Notes: generated from the sequence alone by a model not told the origin. Shown: positions 1-7,408, counted from the stretch's first letter. The stretch: 16,537 bases of DNA from Methanoregulaceae archaeon (GCA_019695435.1 JACTVF010000012.1:1-16537), one strand, 5' to 3'. Numbers and translations: made by a program.

Positions 1-3000
1 CTCCCAGCCGAGAAGGCGTTGGATTGGGTAATCGTTTGCCAAAGGGTCGGACCAGTTCCGCTGAAGCCAGAGAATCCACTGAATCCAGAGTAGCCAGATG
101 TGCCCGAATAGCCGCTGTAGCCAGAAGTTCCAGAGGTTCCAGAATACCCCGTGTAGCCCGATGTCCCAGAGGTTCCTGAATACCCTGTGTAGCCCGAAGT
201 CCCAGAATAGCTTGAGTAGCCACTGTAACCCGAAGTCCCCGAAGTCCCCGAAGTCCCTGAATAGCTGCTATAACCAGAATAACCAGAAGTCCCAGAATAC
301 CCTGTGTAGCCTGAGGTACCCGAATAGCTTGAATAGCCAGAATACCCCGATGTTCCAGAATAGCTCGAATAGCCAGAGTAGCCAGACCCGCCAGAGTAGC
401 CAGAAGTACCAGATGTTCCTGAAGTGCCAGAGTATCCCGTATACCCTGATGTTCCAGAGTAGCCTGTATAGCCCGAAGTTCCAGAATACCCCGTGTAGCC
501 CGAAGTTCCAGAATATCCAGAATAGCCGCTGATCCCGCTCCACCCCGAGACGCCGCCCGAGACGCTTTCCATGTTGTAGTTGGCATATAGGACCGTGCAA
601 ACATTCCCGCCCGCGGTAATGTCCTCGACTCTAACATCAAAATAATCACCAACCTGGACGCCCGTGATCACCCCCGTGATCATCACGGGGGTGACCTCGT
701 TGCTTGCCGAGCATCTCACCTGCACTATGTGGTCGGTAATGCCGACGCCATTCTTGAATATTTGGAAGACCAGGTCCTGGTTGGTGCTGTTGGTAATTGG
801 CGACAGAGAGCAGCTTGTGACGTAGGTTCCCGCGGTGTCCGCCACTATTGTATTGGCGTTGTAGTGGCACCCGGAATTGTCGCCCGCTGCCCACATGGTG
901 TTGATGACGTAGAAGGTGCTGCCGGAGGCCATGCTGATGCCGCTGACAGCCCCGGCATTGTCCAGGGTCATCTCGCCATATGCCGCCGCATTCTGCGGCG
1001 CCATCCCGGAGAAGCCCGAGACGCCGGAGTAGCCTGAAGCTCCCGAGTACCCAGATGTTCCAGACGTCCCAGAATAGCCCGTGTAGCCGCTGGTTCCAGA
1101 GTAGCCCGAAGCCCCAGAAGTTCCCGAGTACCCAGTATACCCAGACGTCCCGGAATAGCCCGTGTAGCCCGATGTCCCAGAGTAGCTTGAGTAGCCGCTG
1201 TATCCTGACGTTCCAGAAGTCCCGGAGTATCCACTGTAGCCTGAAGTCCCAGATGCACCGCTGTATCCAGTATAGCCACTGGTTCCAGAGCAGCCAGTGT
1301 ACCCAGAAGTTCCTGAAATACCTGATGTGCCTGAATAGCCCGTGTAGCCGGAAGTCCCCGATGTTCCCGCTGGCCCGCTGAAGCCTAGTCCGCTGAAGCC
1401 TGAAGCCCCGGACGTTCCCGACTGGCCGACATAGCCCGATGAGCCGCTGGTTCCCGACGCTCCCGATGTTCCCACGCCTGAGTAGCCGGATGTTCCCGCC
1501 GCGCCTTGCAACGCGTAGATCGCCAATGCCGGGCTATAGTAGGCTCCGCTCTGGATGGTGACCGTGCCGGCGTAGTCCGTGGACACCGTGACATCCACGG
1601 CGTCCCCGGCATTCAGGTTGATCATGAAATTGGTGCTGAGCAGAATCTTGCCGCCCGCATAGACGCTGTAAGTCTGCGTGGCTATGCCCGTCCCGTTCAC
1701 CCTGATCGAGATGGTCCCGAACGTCCCTCCGCCGGTCAGCATGTAGCAGCCGGCTTCGATCAGATAGAACCCGTTGGAGGGCGCGAAGCATGCGGACGAA
1801 TACCCTGCGGGGCCCGCCCTGGACGGCTGCCAGTACGGCGTTGGGCTGCCCGTGTCGTACAGGACTTGGTCATACAGCACGGGAGACGGGTTTGGGTTGA
1901 CGCCGCCGGACGACGCGTACGTTTGCGGCCCGTCATTCCACGTCCGCACGCCATTAAATGACGCGACGCCCGGCCCGGGCAGCCCGCTGTACCCGGACGT
2001 TCCAGAAGCACCCGGGCCGCCTGGCACGCCCTGGACGCCGCTAGTTCCCGAGTAGCCCGACACGGCGCCCGCTACCTGGTACCGAAGCCAACTGTCGGCA
2101 TACAGGGTCAGGTGATAGGGAGTTGCGTAATAGAATTCGTTGGACCAATATAGTGACAGCGTGCCGGCCGCGGTGGTCTGTATCCAGCCGTACAAGTTAA
2201 TGTACAAGTCATTGCCGCCCCCGGGCGTGCCCCCTGCGGTGGCGATCAGGGTATTGTACCCCAGAGACGGCATGTAGTTTTGGAGCGCCGTGTCGGCGAG
2301 CGACGACCCATTGGGAGCCAGCGTGGTCTGATAATTGTTCTGGAGGACTGCGGATGCATAGGTGCCGGTATAGTAATAGCCGAACTCCACCCCGTCCTCT
2401 TCGTTAGACAGAAAGTGGAACTGCCCGGTAACGTAAACGAGCGAATTGGCGGGCAGGGCCAATTGCAGATAGGGGTCTATGGTCGGGCTGGAAGGGTCTC
2501 CGCCAGGCTCAGGGTTGCCCGAACTGTCCTTTCCGCGGATCGTGTTGGACGGGCTAACGACGATGCCGTAGCCCACGAACGGGGCAAAGCCAGAGTAGCC
2601 TGATAGGCCGCTGGCTGCGGACGCCCCGGATTGCCCGGAAGCTCCACTCTGCCCTTGTCCGCTGGCCCCGGAAGCCCCTGAAATTCCAGCCCCGGAAAAA
2701 CCGCTGGTTCCAGAGCAGCCCGTGTAGCCCGAAGTCCCCGAAGCCCCGGAATAGCTGCTATAGCCCGATGACCCAGAAGTTCCTGAATATCCCGATTGTC
2801 CGGATATTCCAACTCCTGAAAAGCCGCTGGTTCCCGAATATCCCGGGCCGCCGATTCCGCTATAGCCCGACGTGCCCGATTGCCCAATGGTCCCGGACGT
2901 CCCGGACGTCCCGGACGCGCCGCTGAACGCGCTGGACCCGCTCTGCCCGCTCTGTCCGCTTTGTCCGCTTTGCCCAATGGCTCCCGACCAGCCGCTTTGG

Positions 3001-3275
3001 CCCGACGGGCCCTGGTAGCCCGAGTAGCCGACCGAGCCAGAATACCCGCTTTGGCCGCTCCATCCGGACTGTCCAGAACCGCCCGACGCCCCCGAGAACA
3101 GCCCTGTCTCGGATTGCCGGGCATGGACGCAGGGATTGCATTCATGGGCGCCGACCTGGCCGCAGGAACAGCGGACGGAGACGCGCGGGCATGGGACGGC
3201 GGCGTCGACCTGCCTTGTTGGCAACGCGACGGACACCTGCGGAATGGACTGGGAAGCCTTGACCTGCTCGGGCAT
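1..3275 (-). CDS. Giant multi-stalk collagen-like fibre protein (3' end outside window)
   Basis: The frame stays open from ATG 3275 to the left window edge, giving 1091 codons without a stop; the C-terminus is missing. GGAG lies 5 nt before the ATG, and the upstream gene's stop is 11 nt away. Order seen: Cys-rich N-terminus (about residues 1-55, with CSCG and CNPC); Gly-X-Ser/Thr stalk 1 (about 56-228); globular domain 1 (about 229-402); a short stalk 2 (about 403-433); globular domain 2 (about 434-588, including 'FYLIEAGCYML'); stalk 3 (about 589-757); globular domain 3 (about 758-914); stalk 4 (about 915-1072); and the start of a fourth domain. Domains 2 and 3 read like C1q/TNF-type beta-sandwich heads ('AGTYVTSCSL', 'IFKNGVGI'), which is an inference from pattern. 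Collagen triplets in phage proteins normally form trimeric fibre shafts. Likely a tail fibre or appendage; receptor binding is inferred. Confidence 0.85.
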   Translation of the reverse strand, partial: MPEQVKASQSIPQVSVALPTRQVDAAVPCPRVSVRCSCGQVGAHECNPCVHARQSETGLFSGASGGSGQSGWSGQSGYSGSVGYSGYQGPSGQSGWSGAIGQSGQSGQSGQSGSSAFSGASGTSGTSGTIGQSGTSGYSGIGGPGYSGTSGFSGVGISGQSGYSGTSGSSGYSSYSGASGTSGYTGCSGTSGFSGAGISGASGASGQGQSGASGQSGASAASGLSGYSGFAPFVGYGIVVSPSNTIRGKDSSGNPEPGGDPSSPTIDPYLQLALPANSLVYVTGQFHFLSNEEDGVEFGYYYTGTYASAVLQNNYQTTLAPNGSSLADTALQNYMPSLGYNTLIATAGGTPGGGNDLYINLYGWIQTTAAGTLSLYWSNEFYYATPYHLTLYADSWLRYQVAGAVSGYSGTSGVQGVPGGPGASGTSGYSGLPGPGVASFNGVRTWNDGPQTYASSGGVNPNPSPVLYDQVLYDTGSPTPYWQPSRAGPAGYSSACFAPSNGFYLIEAGCYMLTGGGTFGTISIRVNGTGIATQTYSVYAGGKILLSTNFMINLNAGDAVDVTVSTDYAGTVTIQSGAYYSPALAIYALQGAAGTSGYSGVGTSGASGTSGSSGYVGQSGTSGASGFSGLGFSGPAGTSGTSGYTGYSGTSGISGTSGYTGCSGTSGYTGYSGASGTSGYSGYSGTSGTSGYSGYSSYSGTSGYTGYSGTSGYTGYSGTSGASGYSGTSGYTGYSGTSGTSGYSGASGYSGVSGFSGMAPQNAAAYGEMTLDNAGAVSGISMASGSTFYVINTMWAAGDNSGCHYNANTIVADTAGTYVTSCSLSPITNSTNQDLVFQIFKNGVGITDHIVQVRCSASNEVTPVMITGVITGVQVGDYFDVRVEDITAGGNVCTVLYANYNMESVSGGVSGWSGISGYSGYSGTSGYTGYSGTSGYTGYSGTSGYTGYSGTSGTSGTSGYSGGSGYSGYSSYSGTSGYSGYSSYSGTSGYTGYSGTSGYSGYSSYSGTSGTSGTSGYSGYSSYSGTSGYTGYSGTSGTSGYTGYSGTSGTSGYSGYSGTSGYSGFSGFSGFSGTGPTLWQTITQSNAFSAG
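60..533 (-). repeat. Collagen-like stalk 4 coding repeat
   Basis: Degenerate 9- and 18-base direct repeats encode about 158 residues of Gly-X-Ser/Thr triplets, mainly GYS, GTS and GYT. Glycine is strictly every third residue apart from SYS/YSS interruptions at 'GYSSYSG'. Near-identical units make this stretch prone to slippage and length change. Confidence 0.9.
1005..1511 (-). repeat. Collagen-like stalk 3 coding repeat
   Basis: About 168 residues of Gly-X-Ser/Thr triplets lie between globular domains 2 and 3. One unit reads GYTGCSGTSG, where a TAC (Tyr) codon has become TGC (Cys); the same change occurs in stalk 1. Confidence 0.88.
2590..3110 (-). repeat. Collagen-like stalk 1 coding repeat
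   Basis: About 173 residues of Gly-X-Ser triplets, richer in GQS and GAS than stalks 3 and 4, with a run of four GQS triplets near 2946-2980. It connects the Cys-rich N-terminus to the first globular domain. Confidence 0.88.
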
Positions 3276-3286
3276 TTTGGCTCCAA

Positions 3287-3703
3287 TTAGGCGGAGGTCG
3301 AGTTTGGAACCAAATGGATGTCGCCCCAAATGACTACGTTCCTGTATTTGCCCTTGCCGCTATATCCGCTGAACCCGGAAAAGCCGGAATAGCTGGGCGT
3401 CGGGCCGATTTCCAGTTCCAAGCTGTAGACGCTGTTCGCAAGCAGGCCGCCCAGTCCTGCCGTGGCGGTCGCGGGAATGGTGATCGCGAAGCTCCCCGCG
3501 GGCCCGTCCAGTATCAGGATGTCGCCGCTCGTGGTGGATATCTGCCACAGGGCATTGGCGTCGGGCGCGTAGGGATCCGTCTTGCAGGTCATTGTGATTA
3601 CGGCGGCGCTTATGTCGGTCGGGTTGTTGCAGCCCACCTCGAACGACACGGGTATGTACTGCGTGGTTCCCGCAGGAAAGCAAAGGTCCAGCCTCTTTGA
3701 CAT
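3287..3703 (-). CDS. Small virion protein with beta-domain and three collagen triplets
   Basis: 138 aa starting at the ATG that overlaps the upstream stop (TAATG), with GAGGAG 9 nt before it. The body (residues 10-100) has the pattern of the N-terminal beta-domain of phage baseplate upper proteins: 'IPVSFEV' near the start, 'ITMTCKTDPYA' after 'DISAA', and 'SFAITIPATATAGL' towards the end. This is resemblance from memory, not a proven match. Residues 106-116 are SGFSGFSGYSG, the same triplets as the neighbouring fibre genes, placed in what looks like a surface loop before the last strand 'YRNVVIWGDIHLV'. It sits between two collagen-like fibre genes, so it may be their adaptor. Function is not established. 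Confidence 0.75.
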   Translation of the reverse strand: MSKRLDLCFPAGTTQYIPVSFEVGCNNPTDISAAVITMTCKTDPYAPDANALWQISTTSGDILILDGPAGSFAITIPATATAGLGGLLANSVYSLELEIGPTPSYSGFSGFSGYSGKGKYRNVVIWGDIHLVPNSTSA

Positions 3704-4905
3704 TAGCGCATTCTCCTCGCGGACAGCCTGCTGTACGTCACCGGTGGGCCGCCCGTGGCGGCATTGATGTCGCACTTGAGGTAGACGTAGCCGGTGGTCG
3801 TGGTGTTGATTCTCCAATTGGCGATGGTCGCCGACGTCCAGTCCGAATAGGTTGCCTCGTAATGCACGTATATCCCGATCTGGTTGTCTCCCATGACATG
3901 GTCGGTGGTCGTCCCCGCGCTGTACTGCGACAGGGCGATCAGGTTTTCCTCGTTGCCGCCAATGGACGGGTTGGCCCCCGCGTTGTCGACGGTCACCTGC
4001 CCCGTTACCTGCCAGTCGCCGGCGGTCAGGGACAGCGACAATAGGTTTTGCCAACTGCCCGTGGCATTTGTCCCCACCGAGTCGTTGGCGTAGGCGACCT
4101 CGCCAATGTACCCTGTTGCGGCATTGGAGCTGTTCGTCACTCCCAGGGCGGGCCATCCCGTCGGGCCCACGTTCCCGCTAAACCCCGAAGCTCCCGTATA
4201 GCCGCTGGTCCCGGACGAGCCGATCGATCCGCTGGTTCCCGAGTAGCCGCTGAAGGTGCCGCTGAAGCCGGACGTCCCGGACGCCCCGGGCCCGCCGATC
4301 GCCCCCGATTGTCCGCTGGCTCCCGACGTGCCCGATTGCCCGCTATAGGTGCCGCTAAAGCCCGAGACGCCGCTTATTCCGCTCGCCCCGGACAGGCCGA
4401 TGCCCGAAAAGCCGCTTCCCCCCGATCTGCCCGATTGTCCGCTCAGCCCGGACGAGCCGCTGAAACCGCTGGGGCCGCCGCTAAAGCCCGATGATCCTGA
4501 AAAGCCCGAACCGCCCGACGCGCCCAATATCCCGCTGGTTCCGCTGATCCCGCTTTCCCCTATCGCCCCGCTCTGCCCGGACGTCCCCGATTGGCCCTGA
4601 TTGCCGCTGAACGCGCTGAAGCCGCTGGCTCCAACGGCTCCCGAATAGCCGCTCGGCCCGCTATACCCCGAGTCCCCGTCCGTGCCCGATTGGCCGCTGG
4701 CCCCGGAAACGCCGTACCCGATGCCGCTATACCCGGAAATGCCGCTCCATCCCGAATGCCCGCTGATGGCGGCCGGGCCGATGGCCCCCGAGAAGCCCGA
4801 TGCGCCCGATCCGTTCTGCATCCATTGGCATCCGCAGCGGCAGGACGGCAGGTGGGAGCAGGACTGTTTCTCGGCGTACCAGGATGAGTTTTCGCAGCCG
4901 TTCAT
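3703..4905 (-). CDS. Collagen-like tail fibre protein with phage fibre-tip domain
   Basis: 400 aa. Residues 1-31 are Cys-rich ('YAEKQSC', 'SCRCGC'). Residues about 32-253 are Gly-X-Ser/Thr triplets. Residues about 254-400 form a globular head with 'GSWQNLLSLSLTAGDWQVTG' and a final 'YSRLSARRMR'. That arrangement (a 'LTAGDWxVxG' strand near the start and an 'ARRxR' end) is familiar from C-terminal domains of many phage tail-fibre proteins. The ATG at 4905 follows a purine-rich leader (GGGAAAG), and the stop overlaps the next gene's ATG by one base, so the two are probably translationally coupled. Likely a trimeric fibre with an N-terminal anchor and a C-terminal tip; the ligand is unknown. Confidence 0.85.
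   Translation of the reverse strand: MNGCENSSWYAEKQSCSHLPSCRCGCQWMQNGSGASGFSGAIGPAAISGHSGWSGISGYSGIGYGVSGASGQSGTDGDSGYSGPSGYSGAVGASGFSAFSGNQGQSGTSGQSGAIGESGISGTSGILGASGGSGFSGSSGFSGGPSGFSGSSGLSGQSGRSGGSGFSGIGLSGASGISGVSGFSGTYSGQSGTSGASGQSGAIGGPGASGTSGFSGTFSGYSGTSGSIGSSGTSGYTGASGFSGNVGPTGWPALGVTNSSNAATGYIGEVAYANDSVGTNATGSWQNLLSLSLTAGDWQVTGQVTVDNAGANPSIGGNEENLIALSQYSAGTTTDHVMGDNQIGIYVHYEATYSDWTSATIANWRINTTTTGYVYLKCDINAATGGPPVTYSRLSARRMR
4180..4810 (-). repeat. Collagen-like stalk coding repeat of the 400-aa fibre gene
   Basis: Degenerate 9-base units encode about 210 residues of Gly-X-Ser/Thr triplets (GFS, GYS, GTS, GQS, GAS). Its codons are more GC-rich than those of stalks 3 and 4 in the giant gene, so the two arrays are not recent copies of each other. 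Confidence 0.88.
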
Positions 4906-4938
4906 ATGCGTTTCTTTCCCGTTTTTTTGCCGGCAATC

Positions 4939-5373
4939 CTATTGCTGGGAAATGGACAGGGTTCCCAATAGAAACTGCACGGGAACTCCCGACGTGAATG
5001 TCACCGTGGACGTCAATGGGCCGGCATACATGAGGTTCCCTCCAACGGCGGCGTCAAAGATCGCTATGCCTCCCGTGGGCGGCGTGACCGTTCCCCAGCC
5101 GATGCCGCCCGGCGTAGGGAAGGCGATCGTGACCGCGTTCGAGCAGGATTCCGTCGACGTGGCTGGAAAGCTTGCGGCGGTCGTGGCGACGCTGGCTCGG
5201 GCATAGCCGACAGCGTTTCCGGCAGGGTCGGCCACTTCCGTTCCTCCGCTTCCATCCTTTGCGGGAAGGGTCGAAAATATCCCAATGTAAAGCGTGGCCG
5301 GAGGCGTATACGGCGCCGCATTCAGCAGGAAGTTTAACAGCGCGTTCGCCCAGTAGTTGCCGGTGTTTCCCAT
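4939..5373 (-). CDS. Phage virion-associated protein of the 'TLYIGIFS' family
   Basis: 144 aa starting 'MGNTGNYWANALLNFLLN' and running through 'PPATLYIGIFS', 'GYARASV', 'AFPTPGGIGWGTVT', 'GGIAIFDA' and 'GNLMYAGPLTS'. This is a common small phage structural protein with the order ALLN-hairpin, PPATLYVALF, GYARQ, WGTVTHFGIFDA and GxLLYHGAL; its exact virion position is usually not annotated. The open frame extends upstream to 5547, but those residues read through the leader and IS boundary and do not fit the family, so the ATG at 5373 is chosen. No Shine-Dalgarno lies in the 18 nt before it; instead a two-tier hairpin separates it from a strong AGGAGG (see the leader entry). The stop lies 33 nt before the next fibre gene. 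Confidence 0.85.
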   Translation of the reverse strand: MGNTGNYWANALLNFLLNAAPYTPPATLYIGIFSTLPAKDGSGGTEVADPAGNAVGYARASVATTAASFPATSTESCSNAVTIAFPTPGGIGWGTVTPPTGGIAIFDAAVGGNLMYAGPLTSTVTFTSGVPVQFLLGTLSISQQ

Positions 5374-5434
5374 AAGATTTTCGGGCGAGGGTACTGCTGG
5401 CTTCAGCCAGCAGGGGAATCGCCCGCATCCTCCT
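5374..5434 (-). promoter_or_regulatory. Leader A: hairpin-split ribosome binding site
   Basis: On the minus strand, AGGAGG (5434-5429) is followed by ATG, outer stem CGGGCGA (5425-5419), TTCCC, inner stem CTGCTGGC (5413-5406), loop TGAA, GCCAGCAG (5401-5394), TACCC, outer stem TCGCCCG (5388-5382), then AAAATCTT and the start codon at 5373. Both stems are perfect (7 and 8 bp) with a 5x5 internal loop. Linear SD-to-ATG spacing is 55 nt; with the hairpin folded out it is 11 nt. The same design with different stems occurs before 13255. Known analogues of split initiation regions are T4 genes 38 and 25; function here is inferred. Confidence 0.65.
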
Positions 5435-5483
5435 CTCCAGATGCGACGCCGTAGTTCGGAAGGAATTGTCCGAGCGATGGCAT
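5403..5483 (-). CDS. Possible 26-aa leader ORF
   Basis: ATG 5483 follows AAGGA at 9 nt spacing inside a 33-base sequence that is identical to the leader of the 379-aa structural gene at 11772, so this start probably is, or was, a real one. The peptide begins MPSLGQFLPNYG and ends DSPAG. Its TGA lies in the loop of the leader A hairpin, 29 nt before the next ATG. It may be a coupling leader peptide, a genuine micro-gene, or the surviving start of a gene whose body was lost. No family recognised. Confidence 0.4.
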   Translation of the reverse strand: MPSLGQFLPNYGVASGEEDAGDSPAG

Positions 5484-5511
5484 TGTAATTAGTCCTTGAC
5501 TTTCGTGACTT
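5479..5511 (-). repeat. 33-base repeat, copy 1 (translation leader)
   Basis: Identical over 33 bases to 11769-11801, same strand. It spans a Shine-Dalgarno (AAGGA), spacer, ATG and two more bases. Identity stops sharply at 5511, which suggests that phage sequence ends and the IS607 element begins there. Confidence 0.8.
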
Positions 5512-5524
5512 CCCGTGCCATAAT
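5496..5524 (+). promoter_or_regulatory. Probable promoter of IS607 tnpA
   Basis: TTGACT (5496-5501) and CATAAT (5519-5524) are 17 bp apart, a good sigma70-type fit. The -35 lies inside the 33-base phage repeat and the -10 outside it. Expected initiation near 5531 coincides with the tnpA ATG, and no Shine-Dalgarno precedes that ATG, so the message may be leaderless. Confidence 0.5.
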
Positions 5525-5530
5525 ATATCC

Positions 5531-6121
5531 ATGGACGGGAGAGTCAAGCTGTCCGAGGCGGCTAAAATCCTCGGAATGTCCCTTAGGCAAACAAAGCGCC
5601 ATGTTTACGCCGGCAAGATTCCAAACATCATCACCGACACCGGCAGGCGGTTTGTGCCTGTATCCTGGCTTAAAACACAGGTTGGCGAAGGCCCCTCTGC
5701 AGGCAGTCGGTGCGCTATCTACAGCCGGGAGTCCAGTAGTGAGAACAAGACAGCCCTCGCCAGCCAGACGGATGTTCTCAGGAAGTACGCCGCGGCTAAA
5801 GGCTGGACCATCGTGCGCGCGGTTGAGGAATTTGGCAGCGGGGTCAATGACCAGCGCAAGAAACTCCACTCGCTGTTGTCCAAGCGGGATTATGACGTGC
5901 TCTTGGTCGAACACAAAGACAGACTTACTCGCTTCGGCTTTTCCTGGTTTGAGGCCACTTGCCCATTCAGGATTGAAGTGATAAACCGGGCCGAGAACGA
6001 AACCAATGACCTCATGGAGGACCTGGTGGCCATACTGACAAGCTTCTCCGCAAGACTGTATGGTCAGAGGCGTGGAAGAAAGAAGAGTTTGGCCGCCATC
6101 AAGGCGCTCAAGGAGGTTTAG
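5531..6121 (+). CDS. tnpA: IS607-family serine recombinase TnpA
   Basis: 196 aa. Residues 5-50 form a MerR-like helix-turn-helix ('VKLSEAAKILGMSLRQTKRH', 'AGKIPN'), followed by the resolvase/invertase catalytic domain: 'AIYSRESSSENK' with S68 as probable nucleophile, 'ASQTDVLRKYAAAKG', 'LLVEHKDRLTRFGF' (130-137) and 'LMEDLVAILTSFSARLYGQR'. Length and order match IS607 TnpA, which binds the element ends and cuts and rejoins DNA through a Ser-DNA link. The usual 'RVS' around the nucleophile is 'RES' here. The stop abuts the tnpB GTG. No truncation is seen, so it is probably active. Confidence 0.92.
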   Translation: MDGRVKLSEAAKILGMSLRQTKRHVYAGKIPNIITDTGRRFVPVSWLKTQVGEGPSAGSRCAIYSRESSSENKTALASQTDVLRKYAAAKGWTIVRAVEEFGSGVNDQRKKLHSLLSKRDYDVLLVEHKDRLTRFGFSWFEATCPFRIEVINRAENETNDLMEDLVAILTSFSARLYGQRRGRKKSLAAIKALKEV

Positions 6122-7204
6122 GTGCTGCGGGCAGTTAAGGTTTCCCTTAGAGGGGCCACCCAGCGCAAGCTCGGCAAGCTCGAAGCCCTGCGGCGCGAAG
6201 TCCGCGGCTGCACCCAGCGGTACATGGACTCCCTTTGGACTGAACCCGGCAGACTTGACGCTAATACACTGAACCGCGTCAGCGGTGGGAGTTTGTCTTA
6301 CCGGCACCGCTCCAACTGCCTCAAGGTCGCCCTCGAAACCTTGTCCGCCACCAGAAAGGCCGCTAAGGCCACTGGCTTTATGTGTGGCAAGCCGCGCGTT
6401 CACGGCTCTACTAGACTCAGTTCCCTTGTGGCTAAGATTGAAGCCGGAAAGGGAAGCTTCGGCTATGTGCTCAAGGTCTCTGGGCTGGCCAAGGGAAATC
6501 CGATAGTTGTTCCGTTTAAGTCTCATGCGCGGCTTAACCACTGGCTCGGCAAGCCCGGCGCCAAATTGTTGCAGGGCTGCACCCTTGGCGACAAGTGGGC
6601 CGCCCTGTGGATTGAGATTCCAGACAGAGAAGTTAAGGAAACCGGGAAAGCCATTGGCGTTGATGTTGGCATCAATAAGTTGATGGTTGACTCTGACGGG
6701 GCCAAGTATGGCGTTGAAATGAAAGCTGTTTGCCGGCGCGTCAGGCGTTGTATGCCGGGTAGTAAGGGTAAGCGGCGCGCTTGCGCGGCTCGGCGGGATT
6801 ACATTAACCGGCAAGCTAAACTTTTGCCGTGGAAAGACCTCGCCGTTATCGGCGTGGAGAAGTTGCGGGATTTGAAGAAAGGCAAGAGCAAGAAAAGAAG
6901 CAAAGAATTTCGCAAGGCGGCCGCGCCTTGGACATACCGGCAGATGCTTGATAGGATTGAACAACTCGCGCAAGAGAACCGTGTTCGTCTTGTGGCTGTC
7001 AATCCGCGCAACACCTCCCGGACATGCCCTCGCTGTGGATGGGTGGCGGCCGAAAACAGGAGAGGAGAGAAATTTCAGTGCGTCATTTGCAACTACAGCG
7101 GTGACGCCGATCACGTCGGAGCACTGAATATTCTCGCACGCACTCTCGGCAACTCGCAGGAGTCTATGGTCCCTGCGCCGCCTGGCGAAGAACAACGAGG
7201 TTAA
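6122..7204 (+). CDS. tnpB: TnpB RNA-guided nuclease of the IS607 element
   Basis: 360 aa, GTG start directly after the tnpA stop, with AAGGAGG 7-13 nt upstream. RuvC residues are all present: D181 in 'AIGVDVGINKL', E246 in 'IGVEKLRDL' and D330 in 'GDADHVGALNIL'. A zinc finger is formed by C302/C305 ('TCPRCG') and C320/C323 ('CVIC'). Characterised TnpBs use a right-end-derived guide RNA (omega RNA) to cut DNA and help the element persist. The C-terminus 'PAPPGEEQRG' ends at TAA 7202-7204, well before the terminal hairpin, which is unusual because many tnpB genes run into it. The same frame continues after the TAA as part of another TnpB. Confidence 0.92.
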   Translation: MLRAVKVSLRGATQRKLGKLEALRREVRGCTQRYMDSLWTEPGRLDANTLNRVSGGSLSYRHRSNCLKVALETLSATRKAAKATGFMCGKPRVHGSTRLSSLVAKIEAGKGSFGYVLKVSGLAKGNPIVVPFKSHARLNHWLGKPGAKLLQGCTLGDKWAALWIEIPDREVKETGKAIGVDVGINKLMVDSDGAKYGVEMKAVCRRVRRCMPGSKGKRRACAARRDYINRQAKLLPWKDLAVIGVEKLRDLKKGKSKKRSKEFRKAAAPWTYRQMLDRIEQLAQENRVRLVAVNPRNTSRTCPRCGWVAAENRRGEKFQCVICNYSGDADHVGALNILARTLGNSQESMVPAPPGEEQRG

Positions 7205-7219
7205 AATGTCACACATTTT
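7203..7219. repeat. Short palindrome at the tnpB / remnant junction
   Basis: AAAATGT-CAC-ACATTTT is a perfect 7-bp inverted repeat overlapping the tnpB stop codon, at the switch from one TnpB tail to the other. It is a candidate for the original IS607 right end or the recombination point. Confidence 0.45.
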
Positions 7220-7408
7220 GACTACCATTGCTGCCCGAACTGCGGCCTGTCTGTACATCGGGACGTAAATGCGGCTCGCAACATATTGAAGCGAGCCTTG
7301 GCCCGGACTGGGCCAAAAAACGGCATCGCTAACCTTGTGCTCCAGCATGGACATCCCCTTCAGCAGTCCGTGTCGCCACGGGGTCGTTTTAGAAGCCCCC
7401 GCCTTTAG
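7205..7408 (+). pseudogene. C-terminal remnant of a second TnpB
   Basis: Directly after the tnpB TAA and in the same frame, the translation reads 'HFDYHCCPNCGLSVHRDVN' then 'AARNILKRALARTGP' and ends 'SPRGRFRSPRL' at TAG 7406-7408. It is the second half of a TnpB zinc finger (CPNCG) plus the RuvC-III 'DVNAARNIL' and the C-terminal tail. The first CxxC and everything upstream are absent. The preceding tnpB already has a full zinc finger and RuvC-III, so this is not its own end. It is read as the tail of another TnpB left by recombination or nested insertion. Confidence 0.8.

Noticed and set aside
60..533. Regular short repeats resembling a CRISPR or satellite array
   Set aside because: Units are 9-18 bases, degenerate at the third codon position and coding in frame; no unique spacers of constant length.
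98..1381. Plus-strand frames rich in Ser, Pro, Gln and Asn opposite the collagen stalks
   Set aside because: They are the complement of the Gly-X-Ser/Thr repeats; low-complexity shadows of the minus-strand gene.
4906..4938. CCGGCAAAAAAA before the 400-aa fibre gene resembles the A-run upstream of leader B
   Set aside because: Only a short A-rich ribosome-binding region is shared, with no hairpin; treated as ordinary leader similarity.
5371..5413. T4 gene 60-like translational bypass over the leader hairpin
   Set aside because: The stop in the loop is suggestive, but no matching take-off and landing codons are seen in both leaders, and the downstream genes have their own good ATG starts.
7202..7204. 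Stop-codon readthrough or recoding to extend IS607 TnpB
   Set aside because: The part before the stop is already a complete TnpB and the part after repeats the end of the zinc finger, so readthrough would give a duplicated tail; a remnant is simpler.
5489..7354. A 621-codon minus-strand open frame across the IS607 element
   Set aside because: It is antisense to tnpA and tnpB, whose catalytic motifs are clear on the plus strand; its translation shows no recognisable family.
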